Source: Asterella californica (lineage: Eukaryota; Streptophyta; Marchantiopsida; Marchantiales; Aytoniaceae). From it: a stretch of 64,000 nt of DNA. Position numbers and translations under genes: made by a program. Position 1 is the stretch's first letter; each line of letters begins with the position of its first letter. The stretch spans positions 33,107,501-33,171,500 of the forward strand of contig JAYKYS010000001.1 in NCBI GenBank assembly GCA_036924285.1. The letters are read 5' to 3'. The notes beneath the pieces are model-generated. The model ran no database searches. It was not told the origin of the DNA and saw only the letters and a list, made by a program, of their open reading frames with translations. Below are positions 22,574 to 31,314 of this stretch, piece by piece.

Positions 22574-25500
22574 CTAAATTTTCGCTCCGTCCTCGGAGTG
22601 AAGAGAGAACTTTCGTTGATGAAACAACTTCAACTTGTCATGATTTACCCGATCGAATCTCCTTCCTCCCAGCTCCTGAAGGTCATATGTGAAGTTGCTC
22701 CACACCTTATCTACAACAAAAGGACCAAAATATCTCGGAAGAAACTTCTTCCTAGCCCTCTTGAATCTGATAGCATCATACAACATAACCCAATCTCCGA
22801 CTTGAAAAGGTTTTACCTCCCTCTTGCCCAACCTTTTGTCGTAACTCTTCTTTTGATACGCTTGAGCTCGTTCCATCCGGATCATCGCTATCGCTCGGGT
22901 CTCTTCCAACTCCATGAGTTGCTCCCTTCTTGATCTGACCACGTCTTCTCCTCTCGACCTCTTCAACTTTCGTTGAATAGTTTGAAAAGTATCCAATTCG
23001 AATTGGATGGGCAACTTGGACTCCACTCCATAAACCAGTCGAAATGGAGAGTACCCAGTAGAAGTCTTTGTTGTCGTTCGGTACTCCCATAAGATGGCAT
23101 GTAGCCTCTTATCCCAAGTATGTTTCGCAGTCTCAACACCAGCATCTTTGGCGAGCATCATACAAAGTGTAAGATTGGTCTTCTCCGCAAGACCATTAGC
23201 ATTTGGCTTGTATGAGGTCGTTACTCGTGCCTTGATAGAAAAGTGTTGTAGCATAGCAGTAGTCATGCTCCCTACAAACTCTCCTCCTCTATCCGAGACC
23301 AACTCTAACGGACATCCAAATCTGGTGATGATCCTCTCCCATAAGAATCTACCGACTTCTGTTTCATTGGTCTCTCTCAAAGGTCTAGCCTCTACCCACT
23401 TGGTACAATAGTCAGTGGCGACTACAATGTATCTATTTCCTCGAGGTGTCTTATTGAGAGGACCTACAAAGTCAATACTCCACTTCTCAAATGGTCCTAA
23501 TATTGGAATTGATCTTAACGGAGGTGTTCTAGTAGACTTCAGAGCAAATGCTTGACATACATCGCAAGTTTTGCAATAGTCTAAACACTCCTTGAAAATC
23601 CCTCTCCAGTGATAACCCGCATCCAAAATCTTGAAAGCTGTTATCTTACCAGCAAAGTGACCTCCGCAAACAGTGCCATCGTGAAACTCGTGCATCAGCT
23701 TGAACGCCTCCTTCTGACCAACTGCTCTCCTTAGTAAGCCATCTGCTCCTTGATGAAATAGAATTCCCTCCACCATGGTGTAAGGTTTGCATCTCTTGAT
23801 CAACGCGTTACGTTCTCGGGTATGCATACCTTCCGGAAAAGAGCCATCTGCAAGGAAACTCCAGATTTCCTTATACTCGTCCGGTATCTCCTCAATGCTT
23901 GTGATGGTCATCAGATGCTCGTCTGGAAACGAATCGTCAAATGGTTCTTCTCCCTCATCATCATAAGCCCTCGACAAAAGATCAGCATTCGCATGCTTTT
24001 TCCCTGGTCTATCTTCGATCACATAATCGTATTCTGTTAGAAGGATCTTCCAACGAGCAATACGACCTTCGGCATTAGGCTTATTAAAGATATACTTTAA
24101 AGCCTTGTGATCTGTGACTATGGAAAATTTCCCTCCTAGCAAGTAATGTCGGAATTTCTTCAATCCAAAGATCACCGCTAATCCTTCTCGTTCAGTCACG
24201 GAGTAATTCTTCTCCGCTGGAACCATCTGCCTACTAGCATAAGCTATAGGATGATCATGCCCATCTCCATCTAGCTGACTTAATGTACATCCGATTGCTA
24301 CATTGGAGGCATCCGTATACAGAATAAATGCTTTACTCCACTCAGGTTTAGCAAGTATAGGAGCTGTCACCAATGCCTTTTTCAGCTCCTCAAATGCTTC
24401 CTTTGCCTTCTGATCATGCACTATCAAGTCAAAATCAACTCCCTTCTTCATGTACATAGTCAAAGCTATTGCTTTGTTTGAGAAGGAAAAGACAAACCTA
24501 CGATAATATCCAACCATGCCAAGAAACTGCCTCAACTTTGTCAAGTTGATCGGAAATGGAAGATCCACAATCTTCTTCACCTTTTCAGGATCTACCGCAA
24601 TCCCATTCTTGGAAATGATGTGCCCTAACAGCAGACCTTCTTCGCAGCCAAAGATGCACTTCTCTGGATTCAGAGAAGCGTTAGCTTGCTCCAACCGCTG
24701 CAGAACTTTGATCACATGATCAAAGTGGTCCTCCTTTCTTCCGTACACACAGAAATCATCAATGAAATCACGAACAAACTTTCCTATGAATGGTTCGAAC
24801 ACCTTGTTCATGAACCTCTGAAACGTGGCCGGAGCATTACACAGTCCGAATGGCATCACTCGAAATGCAAATGTTCCCCAAGGAGTAGCGAAAGTAGTCA
24901 ACTGCTGGTACTCCTGTGCTATCTTGATCTGGTTGTATCCACTATAACCATCACCAAAGCTGTACCACTCATGACCGGCAACTTCCTCCAAAATCTCATC
25001 TATAAATGGTAGAGGATAATAGTCCTTCTTGGTAACTGCATTCAGCTTCTTATAGTCTATGCACACTCGCAGCTTACCATTCTTCTTCTTGACAATCACA
25101 ATGGGTGAAACCCATTCTGAGTTCTCCACCTCATAGATGAAACTCGCCTCCTTCAACTTGTCTATCTCCTCCTTGACCATCATTGCCGTTGTGGGATTGA
25201 CCCTTCTCTGCTTCTGTCGAACTGGTCTTGCGTGCTCCTCCAATTCGATTCGATGAGTCTCGAGAGTCACCTCCTTCAAATCCTTGTAGCTGAAAGCAAA
25301 CACATGGATATATTTTCGAAATATATCTAGGAATCTACTTTTCTCCTCTTGAGTGACATTGATACCAAACTTCAAGGTAGAGAGTCTTCTCACAATCTCT
25401 GCCTCACTCAACTCTTCTTTGTCAGGATCTTTCTCCACTGCTGGTCGAGGCAACAAGTCAATAGCACTAAGCTGATGTAATGATTCATCTCGACCAAATC

Positions 25501-27460
25501 CTTCGTCCTCAGACGAGGATTCTTGATCGTAAGAATCGCCGGTATCTACTTCTGAGACACTCTGATCGTCCTCCGTATCAGATTCCCAGTAGTCACTAGT
25601 GGGTCTATCAGAGTCAGAAGTCACAACTCCAACACCCGAGAGAGGAACTATCACTCTATGATCTCTAGGCCCAATCCGTAAGTATCCCTTGTGCCACCTA
25701 TCCGTGGTGCGCACAGCTCTCAACCAAGGCCTACCTAGGAGCAAATCATAACTAGAGTCCTTTAACACTTGAAAGGACATCAATGTTTGAACTCCCATCA
25801 CAGACACGACCACCTTCTCTAACACGCCAAGAGGTCTTACTCGTTGCTTGTTAGCCATCCCCACGACAATGCTAGCCGGGCGAGTTGGTTCCATCCCCAA
25901 CTTCTTCATCAATCTCTCCGATATGGCGTTTACAGCCGACCCTCCATCCACCAATACGTCAGAGACGTAGTGACCATTCAACCGGACTTCAATCTTTGAA
26001 GCCCTAGTGCATACCTCTGAAGCATGCACATCCACCACACCAACTCCCACAGACTTTGACGTCTTGCTCTTGGGTTTCTTCTTCTTGCTTCTCTTAGAAC
26101 TCAGTCCTCCTCTGAGTTCCCTTCGTAAGCTGGGATTAAGTGCGATCAGTTGTCCAACAGTGATGTTGGCTTTCTGAGCACCCACATCTTCAACCACATC
26201 ATATCCCGCTTGGGAAGATGAAATGGTGAAATCCGCCATCCCCAGCTTCCTTCTTGGCTCCCTTGGTGTACTCGAAACATTACTCGAACGAGTGCTTCTA
26301 CTAGCTGATTCCTCCATGAAAACCGGTTCATCAGAAAATCGAGTTCTTTTCCTTTCTTGAGCTAAAAGCTCCACCGGTGCATGAGAAGAGTTTGAACTCT
26401 CTCCTTTCTCGTAGATGGGATCTCGCACGACATCGATAGTAGCCACCCCCTTGTCTCGTCCTTGTGATGGATTTCCTCCACCCACATTCATTCTGACAGC
26501 TTCGGCACTTCTTGCTCCGTTGTTAGGACAATTTCGCTGAAAATGAGAACCTCCACACGTCCAACAAGTGATTCCTCCAAAGTTACCTTGGTTGCCTCCA
26601 AAGTTACCTTGATTTCCTCGGTTGGGATTGTTGTCGTAACCTCTTTGACCTCCTCCTCCACCTTTGTTCCTCCATTCTCGTAACTGTACCACGTTTATCT
26701 TGAGATCCGCAAGAGTGTCAGTGATGCTCTTCAGCTCGGCATGAAAATCAGAGGTGGCAGTAGACATCGTTGTTGGGACAAACGGTCTTGGCACCACCGT
26801 TGGAGTAGGAGCTGACGTTGAAGCAATCACCAATTGTGATGGTGCAGGTGCGATCGTTGTGGCTACACCAGGAGTCGGAGTTGACACCAGAGCAGCATGA
26901 TGAGGTTGGATGATATCTCCTTCATCCAAACTCTCTTCCATATTTGTCGCTATCTTGATGGCCTCCGCTTTGGTTGCTGGCTTCTCGTACCTCACTTGGG
27001 TTCGAATTGAAGGTCTCAACCCTCCCACCAAGTTCTTGGTCAGCACTGCTCCAATCCCCGCCATCGTTAGTTCCACATTGTCTCCACTCTTCCGTAGGAC
27101 CGTCCGAAACCGTTGCTCCAACTTATCCACCCTTTCGGCATATTGCCGAACTTTCTCGTCGTCACGTTGCTTCAAATGAGTAAGCTCCACCATGAGCTTC
27201 TCATAACTCTCTTCTGGAAGAAATTCTTCGATGAGTGCATTACTCAACGTCTCCCATGTGTCCTCAACTGCACCAGGTGTCTGGCTCTTCACTCGGTCTT
27301 CATACCACGTAAGAGCAAAATCTTCTAAAAACTCTGGCAGTAACAACACCCATTCTTCCTTCCTTCTCACGTTGTTTCCGATGCAACCCCTTTTGAAGTC
27401 TCGAACAAACGGTTCTACATCTTCATTGTCCTTCCCATGAAACACGGGTAGCTTTCCCAT
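22574..27460 (-). CDS. Element A: gag-pol polyprotein (1628 aa), intact
   Basis: A single frame from ATG 27460 encodes the particle protein and enzymes of the element. The capsid-like region is at about residues 1-200 (FVRDFKRGCIGNN, LTWYEDRVK). A Gly/Asn-rich linker leads to a zinc knuckle CWTCGGSHFQRNC near 297-309 (C-x2-C-x3-H-x4-C). Protease VDGGSAVN is near 503. RT spans about 780-960 (VIVKKKNGKLRVCIDYKKLN; catalytic FIDD near 900). RNase H FILYTDASN is near 1045. The integrase HHCC finger is near 1257-1300, with DFVGP near 1328, SDRGGEF near 1385 and GLAEK near 1420 (D-x35-E). The end has YFGPFVV and HSEDGAKI. Gag and pol are in one frame with no stop or shift between them. There is no chromodomain I can see. 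The stop is followed directly by the polypurine tract. Confidence 0.93.
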   Translation of the reverse strand: MGKLPVFHGKDNEDVEPFVRDFKRGCIGNNVRRKEEWVLLLPEFLEDFALTWYEDRVKSQTPGAVEDTWETLSNALIEEFLPEESYEKLMVELTHLKQRDDEKVRQYAERVDKLEQRFRTVLRKSGDNVELTMAGIGAVLTKNLVGGLRPSIRTQVRYEKPATKAEAIKIATNMEESLDEGDIIQPHHAALVSTPTPGVATTIAPAPSQLVIASTSAPTPTVVPRPFVPTTMSTATSDFHAELKSITDTLADLKINVVQLREWRNKGGGGGQRGYDNNPNRGNQGNFGGNQGNFGGITCWTCGGSHFQRNCPNNGARSAEAVRMNVGGGNPSQGRDKGVATIDVVRDPIYEKGESSNSSHAPVELLAQERKRTRFSDEPVFMEESASRSTRSSNVSSTPREPRRKLGMADFTISSSQAGYDVVEDVGAQKANITVGQLIALNPSLRRELRGGLSSKRSKKKKPKSKTSKSVGVGVVDVHASEVCTRASKIEVRLNGHYVSDVLVDGGSAVNAISERLMKKLGMEPTRPASIVVGMANKQRVRPLGVLEKVVVSVMGVQTLMSFQVLKDSSYDLLLGRPWLRAVRTTDRWHKGYLRIGPRDHRVIVPLSGVGVVTSDSDRPTSDYWESDTEDDQSVSEVDTGDSYDQESSSEDEGFGRDESLHQLSAIDLLPRPAVEKDPDKEELSEAEIVRRLSTLKFGINVTQEEKSRFLDIFRKYIHVFAFSYKDLKEVTLETHRIELEEHARPVRQKQRRVNPTTAMMVKEEIDKLKEASFIYEVENSEWVSPIVIVKKKNGKLRVCIDYKKLNAVTKKDYYPLPFIDEILEEVAGHEWYSFGDGYSGYNQIKIAQEYQQLTTFATPWGTFAFRVMPFGLCNAPATFQRFMNKVFEPFIGKFVRDFIDDFCVYGRKEDHFDHVIKVLQRLEQANASLNPEKCIFGCEEGLLLGHIISKNGIAVDPEKVKKIVDLPFPINLTKLRQFLGMVGYYRRFVFSFSNKAIALTMYMKKGVDFDLIVHDQKAKEAFEELKKALVTAPILAKPEWSKAFILYTDASNVAIGCTLSQLDGDGHDHPIAYASRQMVPAEKNYSVTEREGLAVIFGLKKFRHYLLGGKFSIVTDHKALKYIFNKPNAEGRIARWKILLTEYDYVIEDRPGKKHANADLLSRAYDDEGEEPFDDSFPDEHLMTITSIEEIPDEYKEIWSFLADGSFPEGMHTRERNALIKRCKPYTMVEGILFHQGADGLLRRAVGQKEAFKLMHEFHDGTVCGGHFAGKITAFKILDAGYHWRGIFKECLDYCKTCDVCQAFALKSTRTPPLRSIPILGPFEKWSIDFVGPLNKTPRGNRYIVVATDYCTKWVEARPLRETNETEVGRFLWERIITRFGCPLELVSDRGGEFVGSMTTAMLQHFSIKARVTTSYKPNANGLAEKTNLTLCMMLAKDAGVETAKHTWDKRLHAILWEYRTTTKTSTGYSPFRLVYGVESKLPIQFELDTFQTIQRKLKRSRGEDVVRSRREQLMELEETRAIAMIRMERAQAYQKKSYDKRLGKREVKPFQVGDWVMLYDAIRFKRARKKFLPRYFGPFVVDKVWSNFTYDLQELGGRRFDRVNHDKLKLFHQRKFSLHSEDGAKI

Positions 27461-27509
27461 CTTGTAACTACTCTTTCTACTCTTCTAATCGTCGTGCAAT
27501 AACTACTCG

Positions 27510-27674
27510 CTAAAAGAGTACGAACATCACCAATTCCATTCGCGAATAATCTACCATAGGTAAAATGAAAGGAAATGGTTGTAACAACACCTCTTGTGCC
27601 ATCTCTTCTCCCAAGGTAATCATGAGTCTGAGTCGCATCACCGCCTTCTCCACCATTCGAATGACGATCTCCAT
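27510..27674 (-). CDS. Element A ORF3: 54-aa protein overlapping ORF2 stop
   Basis: The ATG at 27674-27672 overlaps the TGA of ORF2 by one base (TGATG), a layout known elsewhere for stop-start reinitiation. It reads MEIVIRMVEKAVMRLRLMI, is methionine-rich and amphipathic at first, and ends hydrophobic (MELVMFVLF) before TAG. The A' copy at 55521-55685 encodes the same 54 residues as far as I can read. It lies about 50 bases upstream of the gag-pol ATG. Function is unknown. The alternative is that the conservation is simply due to the short age of both copies. Confidence 0.45.
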   Translation of the reverse strand: MEIVIRMVEKAVMRLRLMITLGEEMAQEVLLQPFPFILPMVDYSRMELVMFVLF

Positions 27675-28150
27675 CACAACTCAACCGAGTCCTCTTTTGA
27701 AGTCGACAACTTCTCCGTCTCAGCTCTTTGAGTCTCGTCCAACTTCTCGACTACTGACGTAAGTAGGGCGGCCACATCGACGCACTTGTGTCCTCTTGAT
27801 AGATCACCCACTCCACAACTTGGACAAGGATCTTCGCCTAGAAGATGAATTGGCGCTGGTGACGATGGACCCACTCGAAGACTTAAATCAGTAAACTCCC
27901 GCTTCCCTTTAGCTCTCTCGGTTCTGATTCTAGTTGGACAATTCACTACTTTATGTCCCAACCCTCTACAGAAATAACACCACAAGTCGGTTTCTACTCT
28001 TCTCCTCGGAGATTCTACTTGAGGTTTTGTACTAGGGTTCTCAAACTCAACGATAATCTCTTTCGAGCTCTCTCCGACGCTTACTATGACATCTAAACCT
28101 TGAGGAAGGTTTCTAAGTCTAACTTTCCAATCTTTTGAATTTCCACTCAT
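27674..28150 (-). CDS. Element A ORF2: CCHC zinc-knuckle protein (158 aa)
   Basis: The first ATG in frame is at 28150 (MSGNSKDWKVRLRNLP); the frame is open a few codons further only from a TTG. It has a perfect retroviral-type knuckle CYFCRGLGHKVVNC (C-x2-C-x4-H-x4-C) and a second Cys/His cluster (CPSCGVGDLSRGHKC). It then has a short helical tail (TSVVEKLDETQRAETEKL). It is separate from the knuckle inside gag-pol, so the element carries two nucleic-acid-binding modules. The A' homologue (55045-55521) is open with about five substitutions, and the diverged element H keeps the same knuckle (CFLCGEEGHKVSKC at 47431-47781). I infer an RNA-binding or chaperone role. Confidence 0.7.
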   Translation of the reverse strand: MSGNSKDWKVRLRNLPQGLDVIVSVGESSKEIIVEFENPSTKPQVESPRRRVETDLWCYFCRGLGHKVVNCPTRIRTERAKGKREFTDLSLRVGPSSPAPIHLLGEDPCPSCGVGDLSRGHKCVDVAALLTSVVEKLDETQRAETEKLSTSKEDSVEL

Positions 28151-28288
28151 GTTGCACCTTCTCAACCATTAAGTGGACAAAATATCATAGAGGAAAATAA
28201 TTCTACATTACTTTCTTAACTCTTCCGAGCTTTATATTAGAAATCGTGCATTATACATGCTATACACGAAATAAAATCTAATCTAATA

Positions 28289-28606
28289 TTAACTATCAAA
28301 GATATGATCCTCCTCACCCTCGTTTGTACTCATCACAATAGACATCTTGAACTCACTCTTGTAAGGATCCAACTCTATTTCACCAGGAGCATTCGTGGCC
28401 TCCATAGTGAATGATGCTTTAAACTCGACTTTCTTCAAATCTGTGCCAATTGTCGCGGAAGCTTCTTCGTATAGAGTAAAGAGGGCACCCCAAGTGCTAT
28501 AGATGCGTGTTCGTAACTCATCTATACTTAACTTGGGCTTCTCCGTCTCTGTTCGAACTCCTAAACGTCTCTTCTTCCACCTCGTCATTCGAACTGGATT
28601 CCCCAT
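28289..28606 (-). CDS. Element A ORF1: 105-aa acidic protein, unknown function
   Basis: It starts at ATG 28606 (MGNPVRMTRWKKRRLG) and stops at 28289. The N-terminus is basic, the centre is mixed (YSTWGALFTLYEEASATIG) and the end is acidic (TNEGEEDHIFDS). A' has the same frame and length (54589-54906) with about nine substitutions, several conservative. I do not recognise a family. It is the first ORF after the leader, so it would be the one scanned first by ribosomes on the genomic RNA. Confidence 0.6.
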   Translation of the reverse strand: MGNPVRMTRWKKRRLGVRTETEKPKLSIDELRTRIYSTWGALFTLYEEASATIGTDLKKVEFKASFTMEATNAPGEIELDPYKSEFKMSIVMSTNEGEEDHIFDS

Positions 28607-28759
28607 GACGTATCTTCAAGACCTCCTTGTATGCCGAAACGTATCTCTCTTAGTTGGTAAGAGATCTCTCCAAGATTTTTGTGGTCTCCAGTAGCTCAAC
28701 CTCCAAGCTACTAAATCATGAAGTTTCAACAGAAACTTCCCTAATCAGAAGAGATGGTG

Positions 28760-29195
28760 ATGACTGTACAAATTTTCAGAGAACTGAAATTTGTATATTT
28801 TCACTTCCCTCATGGTTGTCAACCCCCTCCACTTTGAAAAATCCTTTCTCCCTCTTCAGACCTCATCTTCTCATGATTTCTTTTGTCCTGGATAGCTTAT
28901 CAGCCACTCTAAAACACTGGAAAGTTTCTCAGGAAAATAAAATTCACAGAAAATCTGACACTGACTGTAAACTTTTTCCAGAGAACAGAATTCCTCAACT
29001 CTCACGAATAGACCCCCTCAATTTTGAAAAATCATTGCTCCCTCTCTAGACCACCTTTTCCTATGATTTCTTTTGTCTTAGATAGGTTATCAGCCAATCT
29101 AAAACACTGGAAAGTTTCACAGGAAAATAAAATTCACAGAAAAGTTGACAGCGACTGTACAAATTTTCCAGAGAGCAGAATTTCTAAACTCACAA
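28760..29195 (-). repeat. Element A leader: about 190-bp tandem repeats
   Basis: Two full and one partial unit lie in the untranslated leader between the primer site and ORF1. Landmarks recur once per unit: AAAACACTGGAAAGTTTC (28911 and 29101, 190 bp apart), GGAAAATAAAATTCACAG and ATGATTTCTTTTGTC. The same array is in A' (54004-54440). Short frames in it are not genes. Confidence 0.85.
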
Positions 29196-29472
29196 ATTTC
29201 TCTCCTCTAATAACTTTTCTCTCCTCCTTTCTCTACAACTCTTGTTGCACCTTCTTTCAACTCTCCTCAAACCCTTTCTAAGTGAACAAGATGTAAAGGA
29301 TGACTTCGAACGCGTCATATATCACTACGGGATACACGAAAGGTTCTAACGTTGCTAACATCGCGTTAGCTCTCTCTCCTCCCAACGTTCTCTCCATGTG
29401 CTCTCTCATAATCTCCTTTTGTCGAATATAGAACTGAACTCTAAACATCGTTCAACGATCCCTTCAAGTGAG

Positions 29473-29490
29473 GTCCCGGCAACGGAACCA
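29473..29490 (-). promoter_or_regulatory. Element A: primer-binding site, tRNA-Glu type
   Basis: Minus-strand TGGTTCCGTTGCCGGGAC begins 4 bases (TTTT) after the 5' LTR. It is complementary to ...CCCGGCAACGGAACCA, which I recognise as the 3' end of plant cytosolic tRNA-Glu (acceptor TCCGTTG). It would prime minus-strand cDNA. Confidence 0.75.
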
Positions 29491-29494
29491 AAAA

Positions 29495-30409
29495 TGTAAA
29501 CCCTCCGCGGTCCTAACGATCAACTACCCCCCGATCTCTTAACCTCCACGATCGTCATCCACGAATCTGCAACTGTCGGGCCTGTCTCTCACTCAGGGGT
29601 CACCTCTGATGGCTTTGATGGAAGCACACCATGAATCTTGAAGGGAAAAATGCTAAGTTCACTCTCATTCATACACCCACAAACTTATCAACTAAAATCT
29701 CCATAATCTCATCCACTAAAATCCTCCATTCTAACGACGTCTCTCAAGTTCTCACATGCTAAAAATGTCCCACACTCTCTATATTACTCAAGTTGTCATT
29801 ACGACAATGTGAAAACAAGGATGAGGAGCTCTTCTCTACTCCTCTATTTATACATTCTAGGTTTTTACTTTGGTACCCTCGGTAACTCAGCCGTAACTAC
29901 TTTTACCGGGTTTTACTAAGATATTACTTAAGATAAAAGCATTGATCACATGGGCTTTTTACCTTTTCACATGGGCTTATTCCTTCAAAGTCAACAACTT
30001 CTAGAAGGATTCTGGAATATTCTCAAGGAATCTCGAATTTCCACCCCCCCTCTACACTAGGACCCACTAAAAAGGAAACATGTGGAATCTCTTCTTGTTT
30101 TTAATGCCCACAAAGTCCACAACTTTAATCCAACCACTAATATCAAGTCAAAAAGGAGATAAGAGATACTTTCCACCTCCTTTCTACCTTTTAGACAAGA
30201 TGACAAGATAGTAGTGCTCACTCTTTAGCAAATATCTGAATTCTGCCAAAAGTACAGCTAAGTTTAACCATAACTAACTTTTAGCTAGTCATGACTAACT
30301 TGATACCTCCTAAAAGTACTTTGGCAGCAAATAAACATTCTCAACCCTTAGTTATAACTAAACACCTTACTAATTGACAAACTTCCTATGTGTAACATAG
30401 GTCGTTACA
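29495..30409 (-). repeat. Element A: 5' LTR
   Basis: 915 bp, TGTAAACCC...GTCGTTACA on the plus strand, almost identical to the 3' LTR. It carries the sense-strand TATAAATA box at 29845-29852, the likely core promoter of the element. Confidence 0.92.
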
Positions 30410-31314
30410 GGTCTGTTTTTGTCTTTAGTTTAACTCTAAATTTAGAAATCGAGCTCTAAAGGAGAGTTCGAGCATTTGGTGGGGGATCTTCGAAATCTGA
30501 GAGCACAGGGAGAGAGGTCTCGTCATGCCAAGCACTTCCAGTGAAAATTTCGATCGATTTGAGTCAATAAAGACGGAGTTATGAGCAATTGAAGTTCGGA
30601 TTGTGCTAGAATTGAATCATTTTGGTTGGATTTAGGGTTTTCAGTGTCATTCGCAGCAGATTTGAGGAAATTGCTTCAAAACTTCGTGGTTGTGTTCTCC
30701 GCCAGCAGGGCTACGATTTCACAAAAAGTTTCATATCGATTGAGCAACTGAGTAATTCAGGGCGGCCGCTGAAGCTGAGGGGGTCTGAAAAGCTCTTAAT
30801 CTAGAGCAGCGACTTCAGAGGAGGAGATCTACAGTTCTGTGTACATTCAGGAGTCCCAACTTCACAGGGATGTTCAGCACCCTGTAGACTGCAAATCCTG
30901 TAAGAAACTTTGAAATTGATCGAGCCAAACTCCTGTTATAGGTTGAAATAGCCAGCTAGGTACCAGAAATTGCCGTAGTTTTCTTGCTCAAAACTTTTCT
31001 GTTCATATCTCCGTGTCAGAATTTGATCTCAGGCTGAAATTTCGTCTGTGAGTTCAGTAGTACCTCATTTGCATGTAGGGGAAGTTTAGAGGTCTAAACC
31101 TTCATAGTTTTCCTCTCCGTGAGTGTCAAAGTTCATCGCCGAATCCTATTACTGCCAGCTAGACCTGAATTTCACCTTCTGGGTATATTACTAGATCTTA
31201 CACATCTGTGTGAGTGTTTATAGCCTCTGTTGTAACCTGAAAGCCAACCTCTTGAGTGAACAACCACAGCCAGAAGCCCGGTGCTTTCCTAGGTAGACGG
31301 ATTACACTCCGACA

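Larger units (their letters stand above)
21642..30413 (-). mobile_element. Element A: complete young Ty3/gypsy retrotransposon
   Basis: Two 915-bp LTRs (21646-22560 and 29495-30409) flank, on the minus strand, a primer site, four ORFs and a polypurine tract. The 4-bp duplication GGTC is at 21642-21645 and 30410-30413. The LTRs appear to differ at about one base (GATGATGAG versus GATGAGGAG), and the 1628-codon gag-pol frame is uninterrupted, so this is the youngest and most complete element in the window and could be autonomous. It sits inside solo LTR F. It is closely related to A' at 52787-61520. Confidence 0.9.

Noticed and set aside
28654..29281. Open frames of 85-131 codons in the A leader (and 53914-54541)
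   Set aside because: They lie antisense to the element in its tandem-repeat leader; the similarity between them reflects the DNA repeats.
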